A stretch of 64,000 bases of DNA from Lotus japonicus. Taxonomy: Eukaryota > Streptophyta > Magnoliopsida > Fabales > Fabaceae. Under the pieces are notes generated by a model that saw only the letters and a list, made by a program, of their open reading frames with translations, did no database searches and was not told where the DNA came from. The DNA lies in contig NC_080046.1 in the NCBI RefSeq assembly GCF_012489685.1, forward strand, positions 39,395,176-39,459,175, in the 5' to 3' direction. Of the stretch, positions 1 through 9,413 are shown one piece after another (the first letter of the stretch is position 1; every line of letters begins with the position of its first letter). Both the position numbers and the translations under genes were made by a program.

Positions 1-2
1 GC

Positions 3-1736
3 AAGAAGATCCCAAGGTCAGAGATGACTGCAGATCAAAAGAAGCTGTACTCATAACATCACAAAGCAAGAGCAATTCTTCTAAGTGCTATTTCCTATGA
101 AGAGTACCAGAAGATTACAGATCGTGAGTTTGCTAAAGGCATTTTTGAATCTCTGAAGATGTCTCATGAAGGAAACAAGAAAGTCAAAGAATCAAAGGCA
201 TTTTCTTTGATCCAAAAGTATGAATCCTTCATCATGGAGCCAAATGAGTCCATTGAAGAAATGTTCTCCAGATTTCAGTTGCTTGTAGCTGGCATACGAC
301 CTCTCAACAAGAGCTACACAACAAAAGATCATGTCATAAGGTTCATTAGGTGTCTTCCTGAAAGTTGGATGCCTTTGGTGACTTCAATAGAGCTCACGAG
401 AGACGTTGAGAATATGAGTTTAGAAGAACTCATCAGCATTTTGAAATGCCATGAGCTGAAGCGCTCAGAGATGCAAGATCTGAGGAAAAAGTCCATAGCC
501 TTGAAATCCAAATCTGAAAAGGCTAAGGTTGAGAAGTCAAAGGCTCTTCAAGCTGAAGAAGAGGAATCTGAAGAAGCATCAGAAGATTCTGATGAAGATG
601 AGCTGACTCTGATCTCCAAGAGACTCAACCGCATCTGGAAGCACAGGCAGAGCAAGTTCAAAGGCTCTGGAAAGGCAAAAGGAAAGTATGAGTCCTCAGG
701 CCAGAAGAAGTCTTCAATCAAGGAAGTCACATGTTTTGAGTGCAAAGAATCTGGGCACTACAAAAGTGATTGTCCAAAGTTGAAGAAAGACAAGAAGCCA
801 AAGAAGCACTTCAAGACGAAGAAGAGTCTGATGGTGACATTTGATGAATCAGAGTCAGAGGATGTTGACTCTGATGATGAAGTCCAAGGACTCATGGAAA
901 TTGTCAAAGACAAGGAAGCAGAGTCAAAGGAAGCTGTTGACTCTGACTCAGAATCAGAAGGAGATCCTAACTCAGACGATGAAAACGAGGTATTCGCTTC
1001 CTTCTCTACCTCTGAACTGAAACATGCTTTGTCTGATATTATGGATAAGTATAACTCCTTATTGTCTAAGCATAAAAAGTTGAAAAAGAACTTATCTGCT
1101 GTTTCCAAGACTCCTTCTGAACATGAGAAAATTATTTCTGATCTGAAAAATGATAATCATGCTTTGATCAATTCTAACTCTGTGCTTAAGAACCAGATTG
1201 CTAAGTTAGAAGAAATTGTTGCCTGTGATGCCTCTGATTGTAGAAATGAATCTAAGTATGAAAAGTCTTTTCAAAGATTCCTAGCTAAAAGCGTGGATAG
1301 AAGCTTAATGGCTTCAATGATCTATGGCGTAAGCAGAAATGGAATGCATGGCATTGGCTATTCTAAACCAATTAGAAATGAGCCTTCTATGTCTAAAGCT
1401 AAATCCTTGTATGAATGCTTTGTTCCCTCTGGTACCATATTGCCTGATCCTTTACCTGCTAAAGTTGCTAAACACCCTCTTAAAAAGGGATCTTTCTCTA
1501 TGACTAGATATCATGCAAATATTCCTTTAAAATATCATGTTGAGACACCCAAGGTGATCAGAACCTCTGGGGTAACTAACAAGAGAGGACCCAGAAAGTG
1601 GGTACCTAAGGACAAGATTATCTATGTTGCAGATATCCTTGATAGCTCCACTGAAACACCAATCATGGTATCTGGACAGTGGATGCTCGCGTCACATGAC
1701 GGGAGAAAGGCGTATGTTCCGAGAGCTAAAACTTAA
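3..1736 (+). pseudogene. gag: SireA1 gag (capsid/nucleocapsid), one nonsense codon, 5' truncated by window
   Basis: The reading frame runs from base 3 to the stop ending at 1736. A TAA at 54-56 replaces the CAA seen in SireA2 and SireA3, so full Gag cannot be made; the open part restarts at an ATG at 159. Visible parts are a UBN2-type copia gag core, a Lys/Glu/Ser-rich region, one CCHC knuckle ([14 protein letters not shown], near base 735), an acidic region and a coiled-coil C-terminal part. Gag would form the cytoplasmic particle that packages element RNA. The last 113-161 nt overlap the start of pol in the +1 frame. Confidence 0.9.
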
Positions 1737-4728
1737 GCCTGGAGGCGAAGTTGGCTTTGGAGGAAATGAAAAGGGTAAAATTGTTGGTACTGGTACTATT
1801 TGTGTAGATAGTAGTCCATGCATTGATAATGTGTTATTGGTAGACGGCTTAACACATAACTTATTGTCTATAAGTCAATTAGCTGACAAGGGTTATGATG
1901 TTATATTCAATCAAAAGTCTTGCCGGGCTGTAAGTCAGATCGATGGCTCTGTTCTATTTAACAGCAAGAGGAAGAACAACATCTATAAGATCAGATTATC
2001 TGAGTTGGAGGCTCAGAATGTGAAGTGCCTTCTGTCTGTTAATGAAGAGCAGTGGGTATGGCATAGACGGTTAGGGCATGCCAGTATGAGAAAGATTTCT
2101 CAGCTGAGCAAGCTAAACCTTGTCAGGGGCTTACCCAATCTGAAGTTCGCTTCAGACGCTCTTTGTGAAGCATGTCAGAAAGGCAAATTCACAAAAGTCC
2201 CTTTCAAGGCAAAGAATGTTGTCTCAACCTCAAGGCCGTTGGAACTTCTACATATCGACCTTTTTGGACCAGTAAAAACTGAGTCTATAGGTGGCAAGAG
2301 AAATGGGATGGTTATCGTTGATGACTATAGCCGCTGGACATGGGTAAAGTTTCTAACCCGCAAGGATGAGTCTCATGCTGTGTTCTCTACCTTCATTGCT
2401 CAAGTGCAAAACGAGAAGGCTTGTAGGATTGTGCGTGTCAGAAGTGACCATGGTGGAGAGTTTGAGAATGATAAGTTTGAGAGTCTGTTTGATTCCTATG
2501 GAATTGCACATGATTTCTCTTGTCCCAGAACTCCTCAACAAAATGGTGTTGTTGAGAGGAAGAACAGAACTCTTCAGGAGATGGCTAGAACCATGCTTCA
2601 AGAAACTGGCATGGCTAAGCACTTTTGGGCAGAGGCAGTAAATACAGCATGTTACATTCAGAACAGAATCTCTGTGAGACCAATTCTGAACAAGACTCCT
2701 TATGAATTGTGGAAGAACATAAAACCTAACATTTCTTATTTTCATCCTTTTGGCTGTGTTTGTTATGTTCTCAATACTAAGGATAGATTGCATAAATTTG
2801 ATGCTAAGTCTTCTAAGTGTCTATTACTTGGTTATTCTGATAGATCTAAAGGTTTTAGATTTTATAATACTGATGCTAAGACTATTGAAGAATCTATTCA
2901 TGTTAGATTTGATGATAAGCTTGACTCTGACCAGTCAAAGCTAGTTGAAAAGTTTGCAGATTTAAGCATTAATGTTTCTGACAAAGGCAAAGCTCCAGAG
3001 GAAGCTGAGCCAGAGGAAGATGAACCAGAGGAAGAAGCTGGTCCCTCTAACTCACAAACTCTGAAGAAGAGCAGAATCACTGCAGCTCACCCTAAGGAAT
3101 TGATTCTGGGTAACAAAGACGAACCAGTCAGAACCAGATCTGCCTTCAGACCCTCTGAAGAGACCTTGCTGAGTCTGAAAGGATTGGTGTCCTTAATTGA
3201 ACCCAAGTCCATAGATGAAGCTCTTCAGGACAAGGATTGGATTCTGGCCATGGAAGAAGAATTGAATCAATTTTCCAAGAACGATGTTTGGAGCTTAGTG
3301 AAGAAGCCTGAGAGTGTCCATGTTATTGGAACGAAATGGGTATTCAGAAACAAGCTGAATGAGAAAGGAGATGTAGTCAGAAACAAGGCAAGGCTAGTTG
3401 CTCAAGGTTACAGCCAGCAGGAAGGAATAGACTACACTGAAACATTTGCTCCAGTAGCAAGACTGGAGGCAATCAGACTGTTGATCTCTTTCTCAGTAAA
3501 TCACAACATAGTTCTACATCAGATGGACGTAAAGAGTGCCTTCCTAAATGGTTATATCTCAGAGGAAGTCTATGTTCATCAACCCCCAGGTTTTGAAGAT
3601 GAGAAGAAACCAGACCATGTGTTCAAATTGAAGAAATCACTCTACGGTCTGAAGCAAGCTCCCAGAGCATGGTATGAGAGACTTAGCTCATTCCTTCTGG
3701 AGAATGAGTTTGTAAGGGGTAAAGTAGATACAACTCTGTTTTGCAAGACTTATAAAGATGATATCTTAATTGTGCAAATTTATGTTGATGATATTATATT
3801 TGGTTCTGCTAATCAATCTCTATGCAAAGAATTTTCTGAGATGATGCAGGCTGAATTTGAGATGAGTATGATGGGAGAATTAAAGTACTTTCTGGGAATA
3901 CAAGTTGATCAAACACCAGAAGGAACATATATCCATCAGAGCAAGTACACTAAAGAACTTCTGAAGAAGTTCAATATGCTGGAATCCACAGTGGCCAAGA
4001 CTCCAATGCATCCTACATGCATTCTGGAGAAAGAAGATAAAAGTGGTAAAGTATGTCAGAAGCTCTATCGTGGCATGATAGGTTCACTTCTATACTTAAC
4101 TGCATCTAGGCCAGACATATTATTTAGTGTTCACTTATGTGCTCGTTTCCAATCAGATCCAAGGGAAACCCACTTAACTGCTGTTAAGAGGATCCTAAGG
4201 TATCTGAAAGGCACCACTAACCTTGGCTTGATGTATAAGAAAACATCAGAGTATAAGCTTTCAGGTTATTGTGATGCTGATTATGCTGGAGATAGAACAG
4301 AGAGAAAAAGTACTTCAGGAAATTGTCAATTTCTGGGAAGCAATCTAGTCTCATGGGCAAGCAAGAGGCAATCAACCATTGCACTATCAACTGCAGAGGC
4401 AGAATATATCTCAGCAGCAATATGCAGCACTCAGATGCTCTGGATGAAACATCAGCGGGAGGATTATCAGATCCTTGAGAGCAATATCCCAATCTATTGT
4501 GATAACACTGCTGCAATCTCATTGAGTAAGAATCCTATCTTGCATTCAAGGGCAAAGCACATTGAGGTAAAGTATCACTTTATTAGAGATTATGTACAGA
4601 AGGGCGTACTTCTTCTGAAGTTTGTTGATACTGACCATCAATGGGCAGATATCTTTACAAAGCCCTTAGCTGAAGATAGATTTAATTTTATTCTGAAAAA
4701 TCTAAACATGGACTTTTGTCCAGAGTGA
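1624..4728 (+). CDS. pol: SireA1 pol polyprotein (PR-IN-RT-RNase H)
   Basis: Open for 1034 codons from the first ATG; the frame is actually open from 1576, just after a TAA. Domains in order: aspartic protease [13 protein letters not shown] (about aa 15-27), GAG-pre-integrase with HRRLGH (about 145), integrase core with D (LLHIDLFGP, about 208), D (RSDHGGEFE, about 275) and E (GVVERKNRT, about 308), RVT_2 reverse transcriptase (KWVFRNKL about 570; YVDDIIFG about 718), and RNase H (GYCDADYAG about 880; STAEAEY about 920). Integrase before RT identifies Ty1/copia. It lies in +1 relative to gag with no separate promoter, so expression would need frameshifting. No stop or indel seen; 98-99% like SireA3 by eye. 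Confidence 0.93.
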   Translation: MLQISLIAPLKHQSWYLDSGCSRHMTGERRMFRELKLKPGGEVGFGGNEKGKIVGTGTICVDSSPCIDNVLLVDGLTHNLLSISQLADKGYDVIFNQKSCRAVSQIDGSVLFNSKRKNNIYKIRLSELEAQNVKCLLSVNEEQWVWHRRLGHASMRKISQLSKLNLVRGLPNLKFASDALCEACQKGKFTKVPFKAKNVVSTSRPLELLHIDLFGPVKTESIGGKRNGMVIVDDYSRWTWVKFLTRKDESHAVFSTFIAQVQNEKACRIVRVRSDHGGEFENDKFESLFDSYGIAHDFSCPRTPQQNGVVERKNRTLQEMARTMLQETGMAKHFWAEAVNTACYIQNRISVRPILNKTPYELWKNIKPNISYFHPFGCVCYVLNTKDRLHKFDAKSSKCLLLGYSDRSKGFRFYNTDAKTIEESIHVRFDDKLDSDQSKLVEKFADLSINVSDKGKAPEEAEPEEDEPEEEAGPSNSQTLKKSRITAAHPKELILGNKDEPVRTRSAFRPSEETLLSLKGLVSLIEPKSIDEALQDKDWILAMEEELNQFSKNDVWSLVKKPESVHVIGTKWVFRNKLNEKGDVVRNKARLVAQGYSQQEGIDYTETFAPVARLEAIRLLISFSVNHNIVLHQMDVKSAFLNGYISEEVYVHQPPGFEDEKKPDHVFKLKKSLYGLKQAPRAWYERLSSFLLENEFVRGKVDTTLFCKTYKDDILIVQIYVDDIIFGSANQSLCKEFSEMMQAEFEMSMMGELKYFLGIQVDQTPEGTYIHQSKYTKELLKKFNMLESTVAKTPMHPTCILEKEDKSGKVCQKLYRGMIGSLLYLTASRPDILFSVHLCARFQSDPRETHLTAVKRILRYLKGTTNLGLMYKKTSEYKLSGYCDADYAGDRTERKSTSGNCQFLGSNLVSWASKRQSTIALSTAEAEYISAAICSTQMLWMKHQREDYQILESNIPIYCDNTAAISLSKNPILHSRAKHIEVKYHFIRDYVQKGVLLLKFVDTDHQWADIFTKPLAEDRFNFILKNLNMDFCPE

Positions 4729-5169
4729 AGATGGATCAGAACCTCTGACTATGATACTTCTTGATCAGAAGATGTCTAGTCCAGAAGGTAACTCAATCAG
4801 AGTGTGTGTACCCACTGGTACTGACTCTGAAGCTGAGACAACAACACGTGTGTCAGAATTTCTGATGCATAGTTCCTTGTGCCCGTGTGACAGTCTGTTA
4901 TGATTGCGTGTAGATGTGCTTCTCTCCTGTGTGTGATTGTGTATTTTACTGTTACTATCTATCTTTAATTTTCAACCGTTGATCTTAAAAGTGCTTTTTG
5001 AATCAACAACGGTTATTTGATAAAACCCACTATACACACGTTCTCTTTCACTTCCGGTTTTTACTCTCGATCTCTCTGTTTTTTCAAAACCGCTCTTCTC
5101 GATTTCTCTCTCGATCTTTCTTCATCTTCCAACCTTCATCTTCTACCTCAAACCTTCAACCACTTCAAA
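4729..5169 (+). promoter_or_regulatory. SireA1 pol to envelope-like spacer with inverted repeat
   Basis: No coding sequence. It holds an imperfect inverted repeat AACCGTTGAT (4974-4983) and ATCAACAACGGTT (5002-5014), followed by AT-rich sequence and a pyrimidine-rich leader up to the ATG at 5170. The same arms recur at the same place in SireA2 and SireA3. AACGG is the core of MYB-type sites, so this may be a promoter for the envelope-like gene; that is inference. No clear TATA box. Confidence 0.45.
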
Positions 5170-8016
5170 ATGGTGAGACAAACCAGAAGATCTACTGCAG
5201 ATGCACCTCAGTTCCCTCACATGGTAGTTGGTCTAGCAACGGGTCAAAGGGGCTCTGAGAACCCGGCACAAGAACAAGTTCAAGCTCAAGAGCAGATTCT
5301 TCAAATTGCAGAACGGGGCTGTGCCGTTCACTGCGTATTTGCTCCTGAGGAACTTCAAGTCCTGGCAGAATGGAGATTCGACCTCGACAACCTGGCTACA
5401 AATGGGTTTGATCTTCGTCCTGAAGTCCAAGCTCAAGGTTGGGGAAATTACTTCAACCGACTTCGAGGACCGGTGTATGAGAAACTGGTAAAGGAATTCT
5501 GGAAGCACGCCGACTGCGATGATACTCAGGTGGTCTCTCACATTCTTGGAAGAAAGATCATCATCACTGAGAAGTCATTCGTGAATCTGCTAGGTGCAGA
5601 CACTGCTTATGGGTTTCGTTTCCAACTCACGGAATCGAAGCTGAAACCCAGCACCAAGGACACAATCAACCAGGCCCTGTACACCACTTTCAAACCGGGC
5701 AAGACGAGTTACAAGGTGATGGATCTTCACCCCAAACTCAGGATCTGACACAAGATCCTGCTTCACTGCATAAACCAGAGACCGAAGGGCAGTTCTCCAG
5801 ACTACATCAACTTCAACCAGAAGGTGATGTTGTTCTTCATCCAAGATCAGAAGAAGATCTGCCTTCCCTACTTCCTGTTCTCCTACTTGAAGGAATGCAT
5901 CCGGAAGTCTCGCACCACCGCCTCCATCAAGTCTGCAATCAAATATATCCCTTTTGGGAGGCTGCTCTCAGACTTTCTCATTGAAAGCAACCTGGTGCAA
6001 GATCTGGTTAATGCTGGATGTGTAGAGGATCTGAGCACAATTGTCAGTGATGTCTTCACTGCAAACTCTCTGAAGAAGATGGGTTTGGTCCAGAAGAAGA
6101 TTGCTCCTGCTCATGAAGACACATCTTCTGAGATCAGAGGAAGAAGGATGCCTCTGAATGACTACCCTCTGTGGACTCAGGTAGACAATCCTGACGCCAT
6201 CAGATGCTATGTTGAAGACCTCAGGGCTCAAGGATTCGAAATTGACCTTGATGATTTCGTCAGCAGACTACCACCAGCTCCAGAGTTTCCTTCTCCTCCC
6301 ACGAAGAAAGTTCAGAGGAAGATGGTTCTGGAAGAATCCTCTGAGGAATCTGATGTCCCTCTGGTCAAGAAGACGAAGAGAAAGCCTGATGATGGTGATA
6401 ATAGTGATAGTGAGGATGGTCCTCCTAAGAAGAAGCAGAAGAAAGTCAGAATCGTAGTGAAGCCTACTCGGGTGGAACCAGCTGCTGAAGTGGTCAGAAG
6501 GACTGAACCTCCTGCCAGAGTGACTCGATCATCAGCACATTCAAGTAAGCCTGCACTTGCTTCTGATGATGATTTGAATTTATTTGATGCACTCCCTATT
6601 TCTGCTATGCTCAAACACTCCTCAAATCCCCTCACTCCTATTCCTGAATCCCAGCCAGCCGCACACACCACCACTCCACCACATTCCCCAAGATCTTCCT
6701 TCTTTCAACCTTCCCCTACTGAAGCACCTCTCTGGAATTTGCTTCAGAATCAACCCTCTAGGTCAGAAGAACCAACCTCTCTCCTCACCATTCCGTATGA
6801 CCCATTACTTTCTGAACCAATCATCCATGAACAACCAGAGCCAAACCAAACAGAACCACAACCCAGAACGTCTGATCACTCTGTTCCCAGAGCATCAGAA
6901 CGTCCTGCTGCCAGAACCACGGATACAGACTCTTCAACAGCCTTTACACCTGTATCCTTCCCAACCAATGTTGCTGATTCTTCTCCCTCCAATAACTCTG
7001 AATCCATGGAGGGTAGAAAAGAAAAGGTGTCTACCTTAGAGGAATATTACCTTACCTGTCCAAGCCCTAGGAGATATCCTGGCCCTAGACCTGAACGTCT
7101 AGTAGACCCAGATGAACCTATCTTGGCTAATCCTTTACAAGAGGCAGACCCTTTGGCTCAACCAGCTCACCCTGTCCCTGACCAACAAGAGCCTCTTCAA
7201 CCAGAACCTGAAACCGAACATTCAGTGTCTAACCAATCCTCAGTTAGATCACCTCATCCTCTGGTTGAAATTTCAGACCCTCACCTTGGAACCTCTGTCC
7301 CCAATGATCAAATGATTAACATTGGTTCTCCACAAGGTGCCTCTGAAGCTCATAGCAGCAATCACCCAGCCTCTCCTGAAACCACCCTCTCCATAATTCC
7401 CTATACTCACCTCCAACCCACATCTCTCTCTGAGTGCATCAATATTTTCTATCATGAAGCCTCTTTGAGGCTCCGCAATGTGCACGGTCAGACTGACCTC
7501 AGTGAGAATGCTGAAAGTGTGGCTGATGAGTGGAACAATCTGAGCACTTGGCTAGTGGCTCAAGTTCCAATTATGATGCAGCTCCTGCATGCAGAGGGAA
7601 GTCAGAGCATTGGGGCTGCAAAGCAAAGGTTTGCTCGAAGGGTGGCTCTTCAAGAACTAGAACAGAGAAATAAGCTTCTTGAAGCCATTGAAGAAGCCAA
7701 GAGAAAGAAGGCTCAAGCAGAAGAAGCTGCACGTCTAGCAGCAGCTCAAGCTGAACAAGCCAGACTTGAGGCAGAGCGACTTGAAGCTGAGGCTGAAGCT
7801 CTTAGATGCCAAGCACTTGCACCAGTTGTGTTTACTCCTGTTGCTTCTGCTTCCATTCCAGATCCTCAAGCTGCTCAGAATGTTCCTTCCAGCTCTACTC
7901 AGACAAGCTCATCCAGACTCGACATCATGGAACAGCGTCTTGACATTCATGAATCCATGCTGATTGAGATGAAGCAAATGATGATGGAACTTCTGCGACG
8001 ATCTGACAAACCTTAG
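5170..8016 (+). pseudogene. SireA1 envelope-like accessory protein, one nonsense codon
   Basis: The ATG at 5170 (MVRQTRRSTADA) opens a frame of 948 codons interrupted only by TGA at 5746-5748, where SireA2 has TGG. About residues 50-170 (YEKLVKEF ... HILGRKIIITEKSFVNLLGAD) resemble the putative plant transposon protein domain found in retroelement accessory ORFs. Basic stretches with KKKQKK and KRKPDD lie in the middle, then a long Pro/Ser/Glu-rich low-complexity region, then a coiled coil rich in EEAARLAAAQAEQARLEAER near the C-terminus. I see no signal peptide and no convincing membrane span, so 'envelope' is a positional name. SireA2 carries a collinear copy with a different lesion. Confidence 0.85.
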
Positions 8017-8218
8017 TTTTAGGATCTCTTCTTTTTCTTTCTTTTTATTTAACGTTGTTTTATTTAAACTCTGTTTCTTTTTATTTACTTATTCTATTTT
8101 ATTCGTTTGTGATTCTATATGCATATCTATATATATATTTGTATCACATATGTTTGCAAAAATCTTTTTTATTCATCATATTTCTATGTTTACATCATAT
8201 TTCTTTACATCATAATAT
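8017..8218. terminator. AT-rich spacer between convergent envelope-like and antisense genes (SireA1)
   Basis: About 200 bp of T-rich/AT-rich DNA with ATATATAT tracts separates the + strand stop at 8016 from the minus-strand stop at 8219. It probably holds the 3' ends of both transcripts. No exact AATAAA was singled out, so the terminator role is inferred from position. Confidence 0.35.
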
Positions 8219-8611
8219 CTAGAATGGAGCATCCCTCCTCATTCTTCTGCACTCCTGGCGCTGCTCTGACCTATCTTTCTCCAGACGCTCCAGTCCATGC
8301 TGGATGTTGTTAAGGCTGACCTTTAGCTCATCCCTCTCCAGACTCTCTTCTGAAGTCTTGAGCTTCTCTTCCAAGATCTCTTTTTCTTCCAGCAGCTTGA
8401 GTTCAAGCCGGCTGAGTTCTTGCACCTCCTCCACGAAGGCAAGAAATTCCTTCAGGTCTCTCTCCAACTCTGGACGCAGGTCCTCTTCCAGCAGTGTCCG
8501 TGTTAGCTCCGAGATGGTCGTTGTACCCTCTGGATGCCTGATGTTCAGGAACAAGTCCTCTTCAAAGGCCTTCTTCCTCAGCTCTTCTAGTGCTACGTTG
8601 TATGATGCCAT
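8219..8611 (-). CDS. SireA1 antisense coiled-coil ORF (130 aa, unknown function)
   Basis: ATG at 8611-8609, TAG at 8221-8219. The product begins MASYNVALEELRKKAFEED and is Glu/Leu/Lys/Arg-rich with heptad-like spacing (about residues 55-120), so a coiled coil is likely; the C-terminus is QRQECRRMRRDAPF. Homologues of the same length or nearly so lie at the same place in SireA2 (55217-55609) and SireA3 (40528-40950). Between SireA1 and SireA2 there is no indel, and most differences fall on third codon positions of this minus-strand frame (in codons 1-15, six synonymous and two amino-acid changes). Exchanges are mostly K/R, D/E and I/V. This supports a real protein. A TATA box sits 54 bp upstream. 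I do not recognise the family. Confidence 0.8.
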   Translation of the reverse strand: MASYNVALEELRKKAFEEDLFLNIRHPEGTTTISELTRTLLEEDLRPELERDLKEFLAFVEEVQELSRLELKLLEEKEILEEKLKTSEESLERDELKVSLNNIQHGLERLEKDRSEQRQECRRMRRDAPF

Positions 8612-8664
8612 TTGTTTTAACTGAAAATTGTTCGAGGTGTGAAGCTTACCTTTCTCTCCAACGC

Positions 8665-8672
8665 TTTATATA
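8665..8672 (-). promoter_or_regulatory. TATA box of SireA1 antisense gene
   Basis: The minus strand reads GCCTATATAAAGCG, a good plant TATA box about 54 bp upstream of the antisense ATG. The equivalent sites in SireA2 (55661-55668) and SireA3 (41003-41010, TATAAAAA) are conserved in position and flanks. Confidence 0.65.
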
Positions 8673-9413
8673 GGCTTCACTTTCTCTCTGAAAGTTAATG
8701 CTCCTACGGTTTCTCGAGGTTAAGTTCTTGGTAACTGACCCTTCTCTTTACTCACTTGACCGGTGGTAAACGTTCTTCTCTTGCATTAACTCTTCTATTT
8801 ATTTCGCCTAACTCTGATTCTTGCATCGTTTTCATTTTCTTTAAACTTAGACCTTCTCTAAGGGGGAGTACCTTGTACTTCAAGCTAAGTTTTTCACACC
8901 CCAAGCTTTTTGCTTATGACAAAAAGGGGGAGTAAACCCAGTTTTTGATGTGTAAGATGTGTTAGTGTGATTTATTTTTCTTTTGGAGAATTTAAGAGTT
9001 CCACCTTCATGACCATAGATATGTCACTGGGCAAATACAAGGAATACATTTCACTTCTTCTGAAGTGATTATAAGTTGACTCTGATACCCAAGACTCTGA
9101 TACCTTGTCCATGACTCTGATTACTTATGCGCTCTGTTTACTCGATTTTCATCTATGTCATAAGTTTTTCACTCTGAACTCTTATATTATTTAGCTCAGA
9201 ATCTAGACTTTACTAACGTTTTCATCAAGTATTAGATTCAGGGGGAGCTAAGCTCAGAATCAAGCAGTGACTTGAATGCAGAATGAGCAAGATAAACTAT
9301 TCACATCAGGATAAGTATTATTCTATATCTCTAAACTCTGAGTGAATTCAGTTTAATGTTTAAGAATTGTTCATCAAAAATCTTAGTTTTGTCATCATCA
9401 AAAAGGGGGAGAT
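8673..9413 (+). other. SireA1 3' untranslated region with four polypurine tracts
   Basis: No ORF. It contains four GGGGGAG tracts: about 8861, 8921-8932 (AAAAAGGGGGAG), 9240 and 9400-9412. Only the last, directly before the LTR, is placed to prime plus-strand DNA synthesis. Repeated polypurine tracts upstream of the 3' LTR are known from Sireviruses. The minus strand of the first part also carries the promoter of the antisense gene. Confidence 0.7.

Noticed and set aside
758..1108. Minus-strand ORF opposite gag, also seen in the other SireA copies
   Set aside because: It is the reverse shadow of the acidic/Ser-rich gag region. Conservation follows from gag, and the composition (Ser/Phe-rich) is what a shadow frame gives.
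8304..8624. Plus-strand Ser/Leu-rich ORF over the antisense gene (also 40643-41011)
   Set aside because: Substitutions between copies fall on third positions of the minus frame, the plus product is low-complexity, and SireA2 has no matching plus ORF.
8618..8650. Possible intron in the antisense gene leader (GTAAG ... TTTTCAG)
   Set aside because: The distance is about 29 nt, too short for a plant intron.
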